This document shows positions 46,986 to 59,462 of a DNA stretch of 64,000 nucleotides, piece after piece; position 1 is the first letter of the stretch; every line of letters begins with the position of its first letter. The translations under genes and the position numbers were made by a program. This stretch comes from Ceriagrion tenellum (taxonomy: Eukaryota > Arthropoda > Insecta > Odonata > Coenagrionidae): assembly GCA_963169105.1 (NCBI GenBank), contig OY720632.1, forward strand, positions 6,138,001 through 6,202,000, read 5' to 3'. The notes under the pieces are model-generated. The model made no database searches. It saw nothing but the letters and a program-made list of their open reading frames with translations, and was not told the origin of the DNA.

Positions 46986-48210
46986 TATCGCTAAGTATTT
47001 AAACGTTTATGAATTGTTTGAAAATGAAAAACTCATTCCAAAAATAGAGGTCTTGATTATGATGTCTGGAATTAAAAGAGTATATATTACTTTTCGAACT
47101 GATTTCCACTGCTTAATCCAAATCCTGTCATAGAAAACAACAATTTTCACTTACGTTGGCAAAACAATTATTATATGCTGGAGAATAATCATTTAAGAAA
47201 TGCAAATATTGACTACTGTTATCTGGAATTAAAAAAGTATATTTTGCTTTTCGAAAAGATTTTCACTGAGTAATCCTAATCCTGTGAGAGAAAAAAAATT
47301 TGCGCTGAGGACTACAAAACAATTATTATTTGGTGGTGAATAATCATTCTAGAATTGCAAAACTTGATTATGTTATCTGAAATTGAAAGAGTATATTTTG
47401 CTTAAGGAGCAGGTTTTCACTGGGTAACCCAATTCATCTGAGAGAAAAGAGCAAATTGCACTAACGTGACCAAAAGATTTATAAATTGCTGAAGAATAAT
47501 CGTCCTAGATAATCAAATCTGTATTATGATATACGGAATTAAAAAGGTATGTTTTGCTTTTCGAACTGATTTTAACTCTGTAATCCAAATCCTGTGAGAG
47601 AAAACCACAATTTCCGCCAGCATCTGCAGAACGGTTAATATTTTATGGAGAAAAATCGTTCTTAAAATACAAATCTAAATTATCATATCTAGAATTAAGA
47701 AAGTTTGTATTGCTATTCGAACTGATAGTTAATGTGTAATCCACATCCGCTGTGAGAACAACAATTTGTGCTAACGTCTTCAAAACGATTTTAATTTATC
47801 GAGGAAAAATAATTTAAGAGAAATAAATCTCAATTGTGATAACGTGAATTAAAAAATTATATTTTGCAATTCTAATCGATTTTCACTGTGTAATCCGATT
47901 CCTGTGAGTGAAAACAACCAACTGCGGCAACGTCTGCAAAACGATTATTATTTGCTGGAGAAAGATCGTTCTAGAATAGCAATTCTTGATTATTATTTCT
48001 GGAATTTTGAAAGTTTATTTTGCTATTCGAACCGATTTTCACTGTGTAATCCGATTCCTGTGAGTGAAAACAACAAATTGCGCAAACGCCTGGAATACGA
48101 TTAATATTTAATGGAGATAAATCGTTTTAGATGTGCAAATCTTGATTATTATATCAGGAATTAAAGGTATCTTTGGCCTTCGAACTGATTCTGTATTCTG
48201 ATGTATTTAT

Positions 48211-48400
48211 TAAAAAATAACTCTTTTGTTTGAATGATCATTGATGAAACAAGGAATGTTGAACATCGAATAATGACATGAATGTGTCCAGTCAAAGAAT
48301 CGTCAATTTAGAGGGGCATTAAAGAACTGTCAGATGTTTGAAAAGTTTTTGGATATTTTGCTAGAAGAAATTGCTGAAATGAAAGTCATCGTTGGCGATT
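48211..48400 (+). repeat. Non-monomer module S, forward copy
   Basis: This ~190-bp sequence interrupts the array, beginning near AAAATAACTCTTTTG and ending near AAAGTCATCGTTGGCGATT. It has an inverted copy at 54,489-54,676. The monomers on its left also match, inverted, the monomers beyond the other copy. Confidence 0.85.
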
Positions 48401-48989
48401 GGCACTAACGTTGACAAAACGAATATTATTTGCTGGAGAATAATCGTTTAAGAAATGCAAATATTGATTACTGTTATCTGGAATTTAAAAATTGTATTTT
48501 TCTTTTCGAAAAAATTTTCACATAGTAATGCAAATCCTGTGAGAGAAAAAAATTTGCGCTGACGTCTGAAAAACGATTATTATTTGGCATTGAATAGTCA
48601 TTCTAGAATTGCAAATCTTGCATATGATGTCTGGGATTTATATTTAGTATTTCAAAATTATTTTCACTGAGTAATATAATTCCTCTGACAGAAAACAACT
48701 ATCTGTAATATTAATATTGTTTCATGGAGAAGTGTGTACTAGAAATATAACTTTGCATTATCATATCTGGAATTAGAGAATTAGATTTGGCATTTCGAAC
48801 AGATTTTCATTGTGTGATTCAAAACCTTTGCGAGAAATCAAGGATTTGCGCTCATGTAATAAAAAACAATTATTTTTTAGTGGAGAAAATTCATTCTAGA
48901 AATGCAAATCTTGAATATTATTTGGTAAAGAATAGCATATCTTCTTTGCGGACTCTTTCTTAACTTGAGCCAAGGTCTGCAATAAGATT

Positions 48990-50420
48990 ATTATTATTAT
49001 CTGGAGAATAATGTTCTAGAAATGCAAATCTTGATTATTGTATCTTGAATATAAAAATATATAATTTGCTTTTCGTCCTGATTTTCACTGTGTAATCCAA
49101 ATCGTGTGAAATAAAACAACGATTTCAGATAACGCATATAAATTTATAATCATTTGGAGGAGAAAAGTCTTTCTAGAAATGCAAACCTTGATTATCATAT
49201 CTGAAATTTAAAAAGTATATTTTGCTTCTCGATCAAACTTTCATTGTACACTCTAATTCCTGTTAGAGAAAACAACAATTTGCGCTAACGTATGAAAAAC
49301 GGCAGTTAATTGTAAGAAAAAAATCGTTTTAGAAATGCAAATTTTGTCTATGTTATCTGGCATAAAAATAATTTATGTTGCCTTTCGAATTGATCTTTAC
49401 TGGGTAATCCAAATCCTGTGGGATAAAGCAATTTGCGCAAACGTCTGAAAATCGATTATTATTTGCTTGAGAATAAAAGTTCTAAAAACTCAACTCTTAT
49501 ATTTTTCTTTTTAAACTGATTTTCACTACGTAATTCTAATCCGGTATGAAAAAACATAAGAAAATAGTTCCAGAGAAGCTTATCTTGAAAATAATATCAG
49601 GCATAATAAAGGTATGTTATTCTGTTACATCTTACTTTCAATGCGTAATACAAATCGCATAGGAGAACAAAATTTACCCAAACGTCTGAAAAACAGTTAC
49701 TATTTTACTTGAGAAAAATCGTTCAGGAAATACATATTTTGAATGTGATATCTTGAATTAATGGACTATATATTTCGCTTTTCGAATTTAGCTTCACTGT
49801 GAAATCCAATTACTAATTGACAAAAAAAAACAATTTGCGCTAACGTCTGCAATACGATTACATTTTGCTGGGGATAAAATCGTTCTAAAAATAAAAATCT
49901 CTATTATGATATCTTGAATTAAAAAAGTATATTATACTTTTCGAAATGTTATTCACTGTTATCTAAATAAGAATTGCGAGAAAAAAACAGTTTGAGCCTA
50001 CATTTATTATATGCTGGAAAAAAATTGTTTTAGGAAGGCAAATCTTAATTATCATGTCTGGAATTAAATGAGTATATGTTGCTATTCGAACTGATTTTCA
50101 TTGTGTGATTGAAATCCTTTGTGAGAAATCAAGGATTTGCGCTCACGTCCTAAAAACAATAATTTTTTTGTGGAGAAAATTCATTCTTATAATGCAAATC
50201 TTGATTATTATCTGGTAATAGAAAAGCATATTTTTTTTCCTAACTGATTCTCGTAAGGAAAACCAAATCCTTTGAGAGAAAACAGTAATTTACGCTCACG
50301 TCTTCAAAACGATCGTTATATGCTGGAGAAAAATAGCTCTAGAATTGCAAATCTCGTTTATTTTATCTGGAATTAAAATAGTTTATTCCCTTTTCGAACT
50401 GATTTTCACTGAGTAATCCA
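48990..50420 (+). repeat. 1.4-kb array block duplicated at 58,040-59,462
   Basis: Nine or so consecutive monomers, including their private indels and degenerate units, reappear in the same order and orientation about 9,050 bp to the right. Identity is clearly higher (about 95% by eye) than between neighbouring monomers. Confidence 0.85.
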
Positions 50421-53400
50421 AATCGTGTGAAGTAAAAAACGATATCCGCTAACGTCTATAAAGTTTAATTATTTGGAGTCAGTATTAAATCAACGATTTT
50501 AGCTAACATCTATAAATATTTAATTATTTGGAGGAGAAAAGTCATTCTAGAAATGCAAACCTTGATTATCATATCTGAAATTTAAAAAGTATATTTTGCT
50601 TTTCGATCAAACTTTCATTATACACTACATCTTCTGTGAGAGAAAACAACAATTTGTGCTAACATCTTAAAAAGGATAATTAATTGTTGGAGAAAAATCG
50701 TTCTAGAATTGCAAATCTTGTCTATGTTATTTGGCATTTTAAAAATGTATTTTGCCTTTAGAACAGATTTTTATTGGGTAATCCATATCCTGTGGGAGAA
50801 AATATTTTTCGCAAACGTCTGAAAATCGATTATATTGCTTGGGAATGAACGTTCTAAAAATTCAACTCTTATATTTTTCTTTTTAAACTGATTTTCACTA
50901 CGTAATTCTTATCCTGTATGAAAAAACATTTTTTGCGCTGAAGACTGCAAAACAATTTGATTTGTGGGTGAAAAATCATTCATACTTGCATGTGCAATGC
51001 AAATCGTCTGGGAGAAAATAATTTGCGCGAATGTATGAAAACGATAAAATTTGCTGGAGATGAATCGTTCTATATCTTGATACTTTGATATATGAAATAA
51101 AAATCTAGATTCTGATATCTAGAATAAAAAATTAATATTATGCATGTCGACATGATTTTTATTGTGTAATCCAAATCCTGAGAGAGATAATAAGAATTAG
51201 CGCTCAAGCCTCTAAAGCGAAAATTATTCGGTGAAGAAACTTCATTCAAGAAATGCAAATCTACATTATAATATCTAGAATTAATAAAACAATTATTGCT
51301 CTTCGACCTCATTTTCACTGTAAAATCCAAATCTTGTGAGACAAAAACAACCTATTTAACTAGCGTCTGGAAAATGATTATTTTATCCCGGAGAAAAATC
51401 TTGATTTTCTTATAAATCATTAGAAAAGTATATTGTGTGTTTCGACATGATTTTCATTATTCAATTCAAATTCTAAAAAAAACTAACAATTTCCGCGGAA
51501 AACTGCAAAACAATATTTATTTGTTGAAGAAAAATAGTTCCAGAAATGCTTATCTAGAAATTGATATCAGGAATAAAATAAGTATATTATGCTGTTACAT
51601 CTTACTTTTAATGCGTAATACAAATCGCCTGGGAGAAATGAATTTGCGCAAACGTCTGCAATTTCGATTATAATATCTGGAATTTGGGAAGTATATTTGA
51701 CATTTCAAACTGATTTTCATTGTGTGATTCAAATCCTTTGAGATATTTGCGCTCATGTCTTAAAAACGAATTTTTTTGGTGGAGGAAATTAATTCCAGAA
51801 ATGCATATCTTGAATGTGATATCTGGAATTTGCGCTAACGTCTGCAATACCATTATTATTTGCTAGAGAAGAAATGGTTCTAAAAATGAAATCTCTATTG
51901 TGATATCTTGGATTAAAAAAGTATGTTATGCTATTCGAAAAGTTATCCCCTGTGTACTAAATATATGAGATGTGAAAGAAAATAACAATTTGAGAACTAC
52001 GTCTTCAAAATGATTATTATATGCTGGAAAAAATCGTTATAGGAAGGCAAATCTCAATTATCATATTTGAAATTAAAAAAGTATATTTTGCTATTTGCAC
52101 TGATTTTCATTATTTTTTCGAATACGAACTCCTGTGAGAAACAACAACTACTTGCGCCAAGGACTCTAATAAGATTATTATTTCCTGGGGAAAAAATCAT
52201 TCTATAAAGGAAAATCTTTTTTATGATATCTTGAATTCATAAAGTATATTATGTTTTCCAAATGTTATTTATTGTAATCTAGATATGTCTTAATATGGAG
52301 AATAATCGTTCCATATGCAGAAATATAACTTAAAATATCTCCGTTCAAAAAAGTATATATTTAGCTTTTAGAACAGATTTTCTTCGAGTTATCGAATTCC
52401 AATGAGAAAATACAACTTGTTTCAAGGTCTGCAATAAGATTATTATTTTCGGGAGAATAATCGTTCTAGAAATATAAATCTTGATTTTAAAATCTGGAAT
52501 TTAAAAAGTATATTTTGCAAGTCGAGCCGATTTTTACTTGAAAATCAAAATCCTGTGAGAAAATACTAGATTTTGTGCTAAGATCTGCAAAAAGATTATT
52601 ATGTGCTGTACAAAATCGTTCTAGGAAAGAAAATCCTAATATGATATCTGGAATTAAGAAAATATACCTATTTTGCCTTTCAAACTGATTTAAACTGTAG
52701 AAAAAAACCAATCTTGATTATTATATCTGGAATTAGGAAACTATGTTTTGCTATTCGAACTAATTTTCAATGTGTAATGCATGTAATCCTGTAGTGAAAA
52801 CAACAGTTTACACTCAGGTTTGCAATTAGGATATTATATGCTGGAGAAAAATCGTTCTAGAAATGCTAATTTTGAGTTTGATGCCTAGAATTAAAATAAA
52901 ACATTCTTCTATTCAAACAGATTTTAACTGTGTAATACATATCCTTAGAGAAAACAACAATTTGCGCTAACGTTTCTAAAACGATTATTATTTGGTGAAG
53001 ACAAGTCATTCTATAAATCTTGATTATGATTACTGGAATAAAGAAATTATATTTTGCTATTCGAATTAATCTTCATAGTGTTATCCAATTCCTCATAGAG
53101 AAAAAAGAAATTTGCGCCTGCGTAAATAAAACAATTAATATTATTGGCTTGAAAATGTCGTTGTATCAATGAAAATCTTGATTATTATATCAGGAAATAA
53201 AAAAGTATCTTTTGCCTTTCGAACTGATTTTCACTGTGAAATACAGATCCTGTTAGACGAAAGCAATTTTCGCTAAGGTCTGCAAAACCATTTTTATTTT
53301 CCTGGAGAAAAAACGTCCTAGAAATGCGTAACTGAATGTGATATCTGGAATTAATGGAGTATACTTTGCTATTTAAATTTAGATTCATTGTGTAATCGAA

Positions 53401-53823
53401 TTACTAATTGACAGAAAAACTAATTGCGCTAACGTCTGCAATACGATTATTATTTGCTGGAGGGAAAATGGTTCTAAAAATGAAAACCTCTATTATCATA
53501 TCTTGGATTAAAAAAGTAAATTATCCTTTCCGAAAAGTTATTTCCTGTATACTAAATATGTGAGATGTGAGAGTAAATAACAATTTGAGAATGTTGGCTT
53601 CTCTCAAAGAAATTGCATTGGACAGTTCAAAATGCTGAGTATATTCGTTAAAATATAGATAATAAATTTAAGAAATGCATTTAAAGAACGATTTTTCTCA
53701 AGCAAACAGTATTAAATTTGCAGACGTTAGTGCACATTGTTGTTTTCTCTCATACGATTTGTTTAACACAGTTAAAGTCATTTCGAATAGCAAAATTTAC
53801 TAATTTATTTCCAAATGTGAATA

Positions 53824-54049
53824 TAGTTCTTTTCTTTCTTCGCTAACGTCAGGGAGGGCCTCAAACATGTAGAGCCTACCTCAATGAAGTTCAGTCGTGA
53901 AAGAAGCCCTGGCAAAGCCAAGAACATGGTTCATCGGCCCTTGGCGAAATATATCTGCTCCCGCATAGTCACGCTTTGTATTAATTCAGGGACGCGTCAG
54001 GAGATTAAGGTGACAATGCTTATTTCATCGTTATCAATCGACGCAACTG
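53824..54049 (+). repeat. Module X, copy 1 (inverted with 61,822-62,047)
   Basis: The 226-bp sequence is unrelated to the monomers apart from a CGCTAACGTC word. It begins TAGTTCTTTTCTTTCTTCGC and ends GACGCAACTG. Its partner at 61,822-62,047 is exactly the same length, in inverse orientation, with about 4% difference. The start looks like a splice acceptor (pyrimidine tract, then GTCAG). An ATG at 53,884 opens a 56-codon frame, MKFSRERSPGKAKNMVHRPL onward, that is also open in the partner. Confidence 0.92.
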
Positions 54050-54488
54050 CTTAAATTTTTGAAACGCATGGTTGTATCTGCTTTTATTTCAACTATACTT
54101 AATAAAGATATCTACAATACTACTCACTATGATTTGTTCGCGCCAGATTCTTGTAAAATGTTTTACAAATTAGAAAAATAACCTCGTTTACCTCCACTCC
54201 ATGAACAAAAAAATGGAAACCAACTAGATCAAAAGTGTAAAATATCTACACCTGACCATCCGACAATTTATAGGTGACCGCACCATCGAAAGTAATCACA
54301 AAAATGCGAGTAAATACATACGCTATCAACACAACGTATTCCTACCATCCTTTCCAAAAAAAAGTCATGTGCCTAACCAAATGGTTATTTTAAAATACTC
54401 AAAACAACGACAATTACGAGATGGAGCTAAATATTATAAATCTCTTTGCCGGAAAGGAAAGGCTCTTTATGACAGATTTGAAAGGAAT
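54050..54488. other. Unique spacer inside the array
   Basis: About 440 bp with no monomer similarity and no second copy in the window. It is AT-rich, with no coding frame or recognisable repeat. Confidence 0.6.
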
Positions 54489-54676
54489 AATCGCCAACGA
54501 TGACTTTAATTACAGCATTTTCTTCTGCCAAAATATCCAAAACCTTTTCAAACCTCTGACAGTTATTTAATGCCCCTCTAAATTTTCGATTCTTCAAATG
54601 GACATGTTCACGTCATTATTCGATGTTCAACATTCTTGTTTCATCATTGATCATTCAATCAAAAGAGTTATTTTAT
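54489..54676 (-). repeat. Non-monomer module S, inverted copy
   Basis: Inverse of 48,211-48,400, sharing GAGGGGCATTAAA, TTGAACATCGAATAATGAC and GTCATCGTTGGCGATT when read on the minus strand. The homology continues into flanking monomers to about 54,980. Confidence 0.85.
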
Positions 54677-57600
54677 AATAAAGGCAACATAATACATAAC
54701 AAATTCGAAAGGCAAGAGATACTTTTAATTCCTGATATAATAATCAAGATTTGCACATCTAGAACGATGTTTCTCCAGCAAATAATAATCGTTTTCCAGA
54801 CGTGACCGAAATTTGTTGTTTTCACCCTCAGGAATCGGATTATCACTGAAAATCGGTTCGAATAGCAAAATAAACTTTGATAATTCCAGAAATCATATTC
54901 AAGAATTGCCTTTTCTAGAACGATCTTTCTCCTGCAAATAATAGTCGTTTTGCAGACGTTAGCGCGAATTGTTATTTTCTTTAAATGGATTTGGATTACA
55001 AAGACTTAATCAATTAGAATAGCAAAATATACTTCTTTACCTCCTGATGTCAAAATGAAGATAAGCATTTCCAGAATATTTTTTCTACAGCAAACAATAA
55101 TTGACATGCAATGCAATAATTGAATTGCATTTATAGAATGGCTTGTCTTTACCAAATAATAATCGTTTTGAAAACGTTAGCGCAAATTGTTGTTTTCTCT
55201 AAGGATTTGGATTACACAGTGAAAATCTGTTTGGATAGAATAATGTATTATTTTAATTCCAGACATCAAATTCAAAATTAGCATTTATAGAACGATTTTT
55301 CTCCAGCAAATAATAACCTTAAGGCAGATCTTAGAGTAAATTGTTATTTTCACTCACTGCATATGCATTGCACATTGAAAATTAGTTCGAATAACAAAAC
55401 ATACTGTCTTAGTTCCAGATGTCTTAATAGAGATTTTTTTCTACAGCGTTCCTTCTCCAACAAATGATAATCGTTTTCCAGATTAATGCTCAAATTTTGG
55501 TTTTCTCTAAATGGATTATCATACAGAGATACACAGTGATAATAATACACAGTAAACATAACATTACACAGTAAAATATAATTCTTAAATTCCACATATG
55601 ACATTTAAATTTGCATTTCTAGAACGATTCTTCTCCAGCAAACAATTACTGTTTAGCAGACGTTTGCTCAAATTTATTCTCCCAGGCGATTTTTAACACG
55701 CATTAAAAGTAAGATGTAACAGCATATTATACTTTTTTTAAAGCCTGAATTGATTTTCAAGATAAGCATTTCGGGAACTATTTTTCTTCAACAAATAAAA
55801 ATCGTTTTGCAGACTTAAGCGGAAAATATTAGCTATTTTATGACTTAGGATAGAATTGTGAAAATCAATTCGAAACACACAATATACTTTTTTAATGATG
55901 CATAAGAAAATCAAGATTTGCATTTGTAGAAAGATTTTTCTCCGGGATATAATAATCATTTTCCAGACGTTAGTGAAATAATTTTTTTTTATCTCACGGG
56001 AATTTGATTACACAGAGAAAATCAGTTCGATGAGCAATAATGACTTTGAATATTTTCGTTTTTAATTCACTCTAGATATTACAACCTTGATTTTTATATC
56101 TAGATTGAATTGGCTTCACCAAATAATTTTCGTTTTGAAGACTTGATAGAAAATTCTTATTTTCTCGATATCGACTACCCAGTACAAATCAGTTCTAATG
56201 GAAAAATAAATTTATTTAATGCCAGTCAAAATTGACAAGATTTTCATTTCTAGAATGATTTTTCTCCAACAATTAATTATCGTTTTTCAAAGTTAGCGCA
56301 AATTGTATTTTTCTCTAACAGGAATTGGAGTGTACAATGAAAGTTTGATCAAATAGCATAATATACTTTTAAAATTCCAGATATGATAGTAAAGATGTGC
56401 ATTTCTAGAATGACTTTACTCCTCCAAATAATTATAATTTTTTAGACGTTAGCGGAAATCATTGTTTTATGTCAAACGATTTGGATTAGAAGGTGAAAAT
56501 CAGGACGAAAAGCAAGTTATATATTTTTGCATTCAAGGTACTATAATCAATATTTTCATTTCTAGAACGATTATTCTCCCGAAAATTATAATCTTATTGC
56601 AGACCTTGGCACAAGTTGTTGTATTCTCTCATTGGAATTCGGTAACTCTAAGAAAATCTGTTCTAAAAGCTAAATATATACTTATATGCTGGAAAAAATC
56701 GTTCTAAGATGGCAAATCTCAATTATCATATTTGGAATTAAAAAAGTATATTTTGCTATTTGAACTGAGTTTTTACTGTGTTATCCAAATCATATGAGAG
56801 AAAACAACAATGTGCGCTAACGTCTGCAAATCGATTATTATTTTTTGCTGGAGAAAAATCGAATTTAAATGCAATTCTTAAATATTTTATCTTTAATTTA
56901 ACAAATATATTCAGCTTTTTCAATTTCACTGTCTGATGCAAATTTATTGAGAGAAGCCAACATTTTGGGCTAATATCTGTAAAAAGATTATTATTAGATA
57001 TACAAAAATCGTTCTAGGAAAGTAAATCTCAATTATGATACCCTGAATGAATAACATATTCCTATTTTGTCTTTCAAACTGATTTAAACTTTTACATCCA
57101 AACCTGTGAAGGAGAACAACACTTTCCACTTTTGTCTTCAAAACGATATATATTTGGTGGAGAAAACACACTCTAGAAATGCAAATCTTAATTATGATAT
57201 CTAGAATTTAAAAAGAATATTTGGCTTATATAACTGATATTCAGTAAAGTAACATAAGTCATGTGAGAAAATACTACAATTAGCGCTAACGGCTGCGAAT
57301 CGATTATCATTTGCTGGAGAAAAATCGTTCTGGAAATAAAAATCTTTATTATCGATATTTGGAAGTAAAAAGGTATGTTTTAATATTCGAACTGATTTAT
57401 ACTGTGTAATCCAAATACTGTGAGAGAAAACAGCAATTTCCGCCAGCATCTGCAAAACGATTAATATTTTATGGAGAAAAATATTTCTTAAAATACAAAT
57501 CTTGATTATAATATCTAGAATTAAGAAAGTCTGTTTTACTATTCGAACTGATAATTAATGTGTACACCAAATCCGCTGTGAGAACAACAATTTGCGCTAA

Positions 57601-58039
57601 CGTCTGCAAAACGATTTTTATTTGTCGAGGAAAAATAATTTAAGAGAAATAAATCTTAATTGTGATAACTTGAATTAAAAATTTATATTTTACTATTCGA
57701 ACTGATTTTTACTGTGCAATCAATATCCCGTAAGAGAAAAGTACAATTTCCACAATTGTCTGCTAAATGATAATTATAAGCTCCAGAAAAATCGTTCTAG
57801 AAATAAAAATAGATTACATATCTGGAATCAAAAAACATATTGTACTATGAGAAGTGATTTTTACTGTGTAATCCAAATCATGTAAGATAAAATAACGAAT
57901 TTCGCAAATGTCAGCAATACGATTATTTTTTGCTAAAGAAAAATCGTTCAAGAAGTAAGAATCTTGATTATGATATCTGGAATAAAAAAGTATATTTTGC
58001 TGTGCGATCTGATTTCCACTGAGTAATCCAAATACTGTT

Positions 58040-59462
58040 AGAGAAAACATCTAGAGAATAATGTTCTTGAAATGCAAATCTTGATTATAGTATCTTGACT
58101 ATAAAAATATATAATTTGCTTTTCGTCCTGATTTACACTGTGTAATCCAAATCGTGTCAAATAAATCAACGATTTCAGCTAACGCCTATAAATTTTTAAT
58201 TATTTGGAGGAGAAAAGTCTTTCTAGAAATGCAAACCTTGATTATCATATCTGAAATTTAAAAAGTATATTTTGCTTCTCGATCAAACTTTCATTGTACA
58301 CTAATTCCTGTTAGAGAAAACAACAATTTGCGCTAACGTAAGAAAAACGGCAGTTAATTGTAAGAAAAAAATCGTTTTAGAAATGCAAATCTTGTCAATG
58401 TTATCTGGCATAAAAATAATTTATGTTGCCTTTCGAATTGATCTTTACTGGGTTATCCAAATACTGTGGGATAAAGCAATTTGCGCAAACGTCTGAAAAT
58501 CGATTATTATTTGCTTGAGAATAAAAGTTCTAAAAACTCAACTCTTATATTTTTCTTTTTAAACTGATTTTCACTACGTAATTCTAATCCGGTATGAAAA
58601 AACATAAGAAAATAGTTCCAGAGAAGCTTATCATGAAAATGATATCCGGCATAATAAAGGTATGTTATGCTGTTACATCTTACTTTCAATGCGTAATACA
58701 AATCGCATAGGAGAACAAAATTTGCCCAAACGTCTGAAAAACAGTTACTATTTTACTTGAGAAAAATCGTTCAAGAAATACATATCTTGAATGTGATATC
58801 TTGAATTAATGGACTATATACTTCGCTTTTCGAATTTAGCTTCACTGTGCAATCCAAGTACTAATTGACAAAAAAAACAATTTGCGCTAACGTCTGCCAT
58901 ACGATTATATTTTGTTGGGGATAAAATCGTTCTAACAATAAAAGTCTCTACTATGATATCTTGAATTAAAAAAGTATATTATGCTTTTCGAAATGTTATT
59001 CACTGTTATCTAAATAAGAATTGCGAGAAAATAACAGTATGAGCCTACATTTATTATATGCTGGAAAAAAATTGTTTTAAGAAGGCAAATCTTAATTATC
59101 ATATGTGGAATTAAAAGAGTATATGTTGCTATTCGAACTGATTTTCATTGTGTGATTGAAATCCTTTGTGAGAAATCAAGGATTTGCGCTCACATCTTAA
59201 AAACAATTATTTATTGTAAAGAAAATTCATTCTTATAAAGCAAATCTTGATTATTATCTGGTAATAGAAAAGCATATTTTTTCCGAACTGATTCTCATAA
59301 GGTAACCAAATCCTTTGAGAGAAAACAGTAATTTACGCTCACGTCTTCAAAACGATTACTATATGCTGTAGTAAAATATCTTTAGAATTGCAAATCTTGT
59401 TTATTTTATCTGGAATTAAAAAAGTATATTTTCTTTTCGAACTGATTTTCACTGAGTAATCA
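58040..59462 (+). repeat. Array block duplicated from 48,990-50,420
   Basis: It repeats the left block in order and orientation, with shared private changes such as GGCAGTTAATTGTAAG and ATTCTAATCCGGTATG. It is part of a broader set of colinear duplicates at offsets of about 8.2-9.8 kb. Confidence 0.85.

Larger units (their letters stand above)
53590..56690 (-). repeat. Reversed-orientation section of the array
   Basis: Monomers here read in the opposite sense (for example TTGCAGACGTTAGCGCAAAT and TTTCTAGAACGATTTTTCTC on the top strand). The section contains modules X and S and a ~440-bp unique spacer. Its left end (53,590-53,823) is an inverted copy of 56,735-56,975. Confidence 0.85.
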
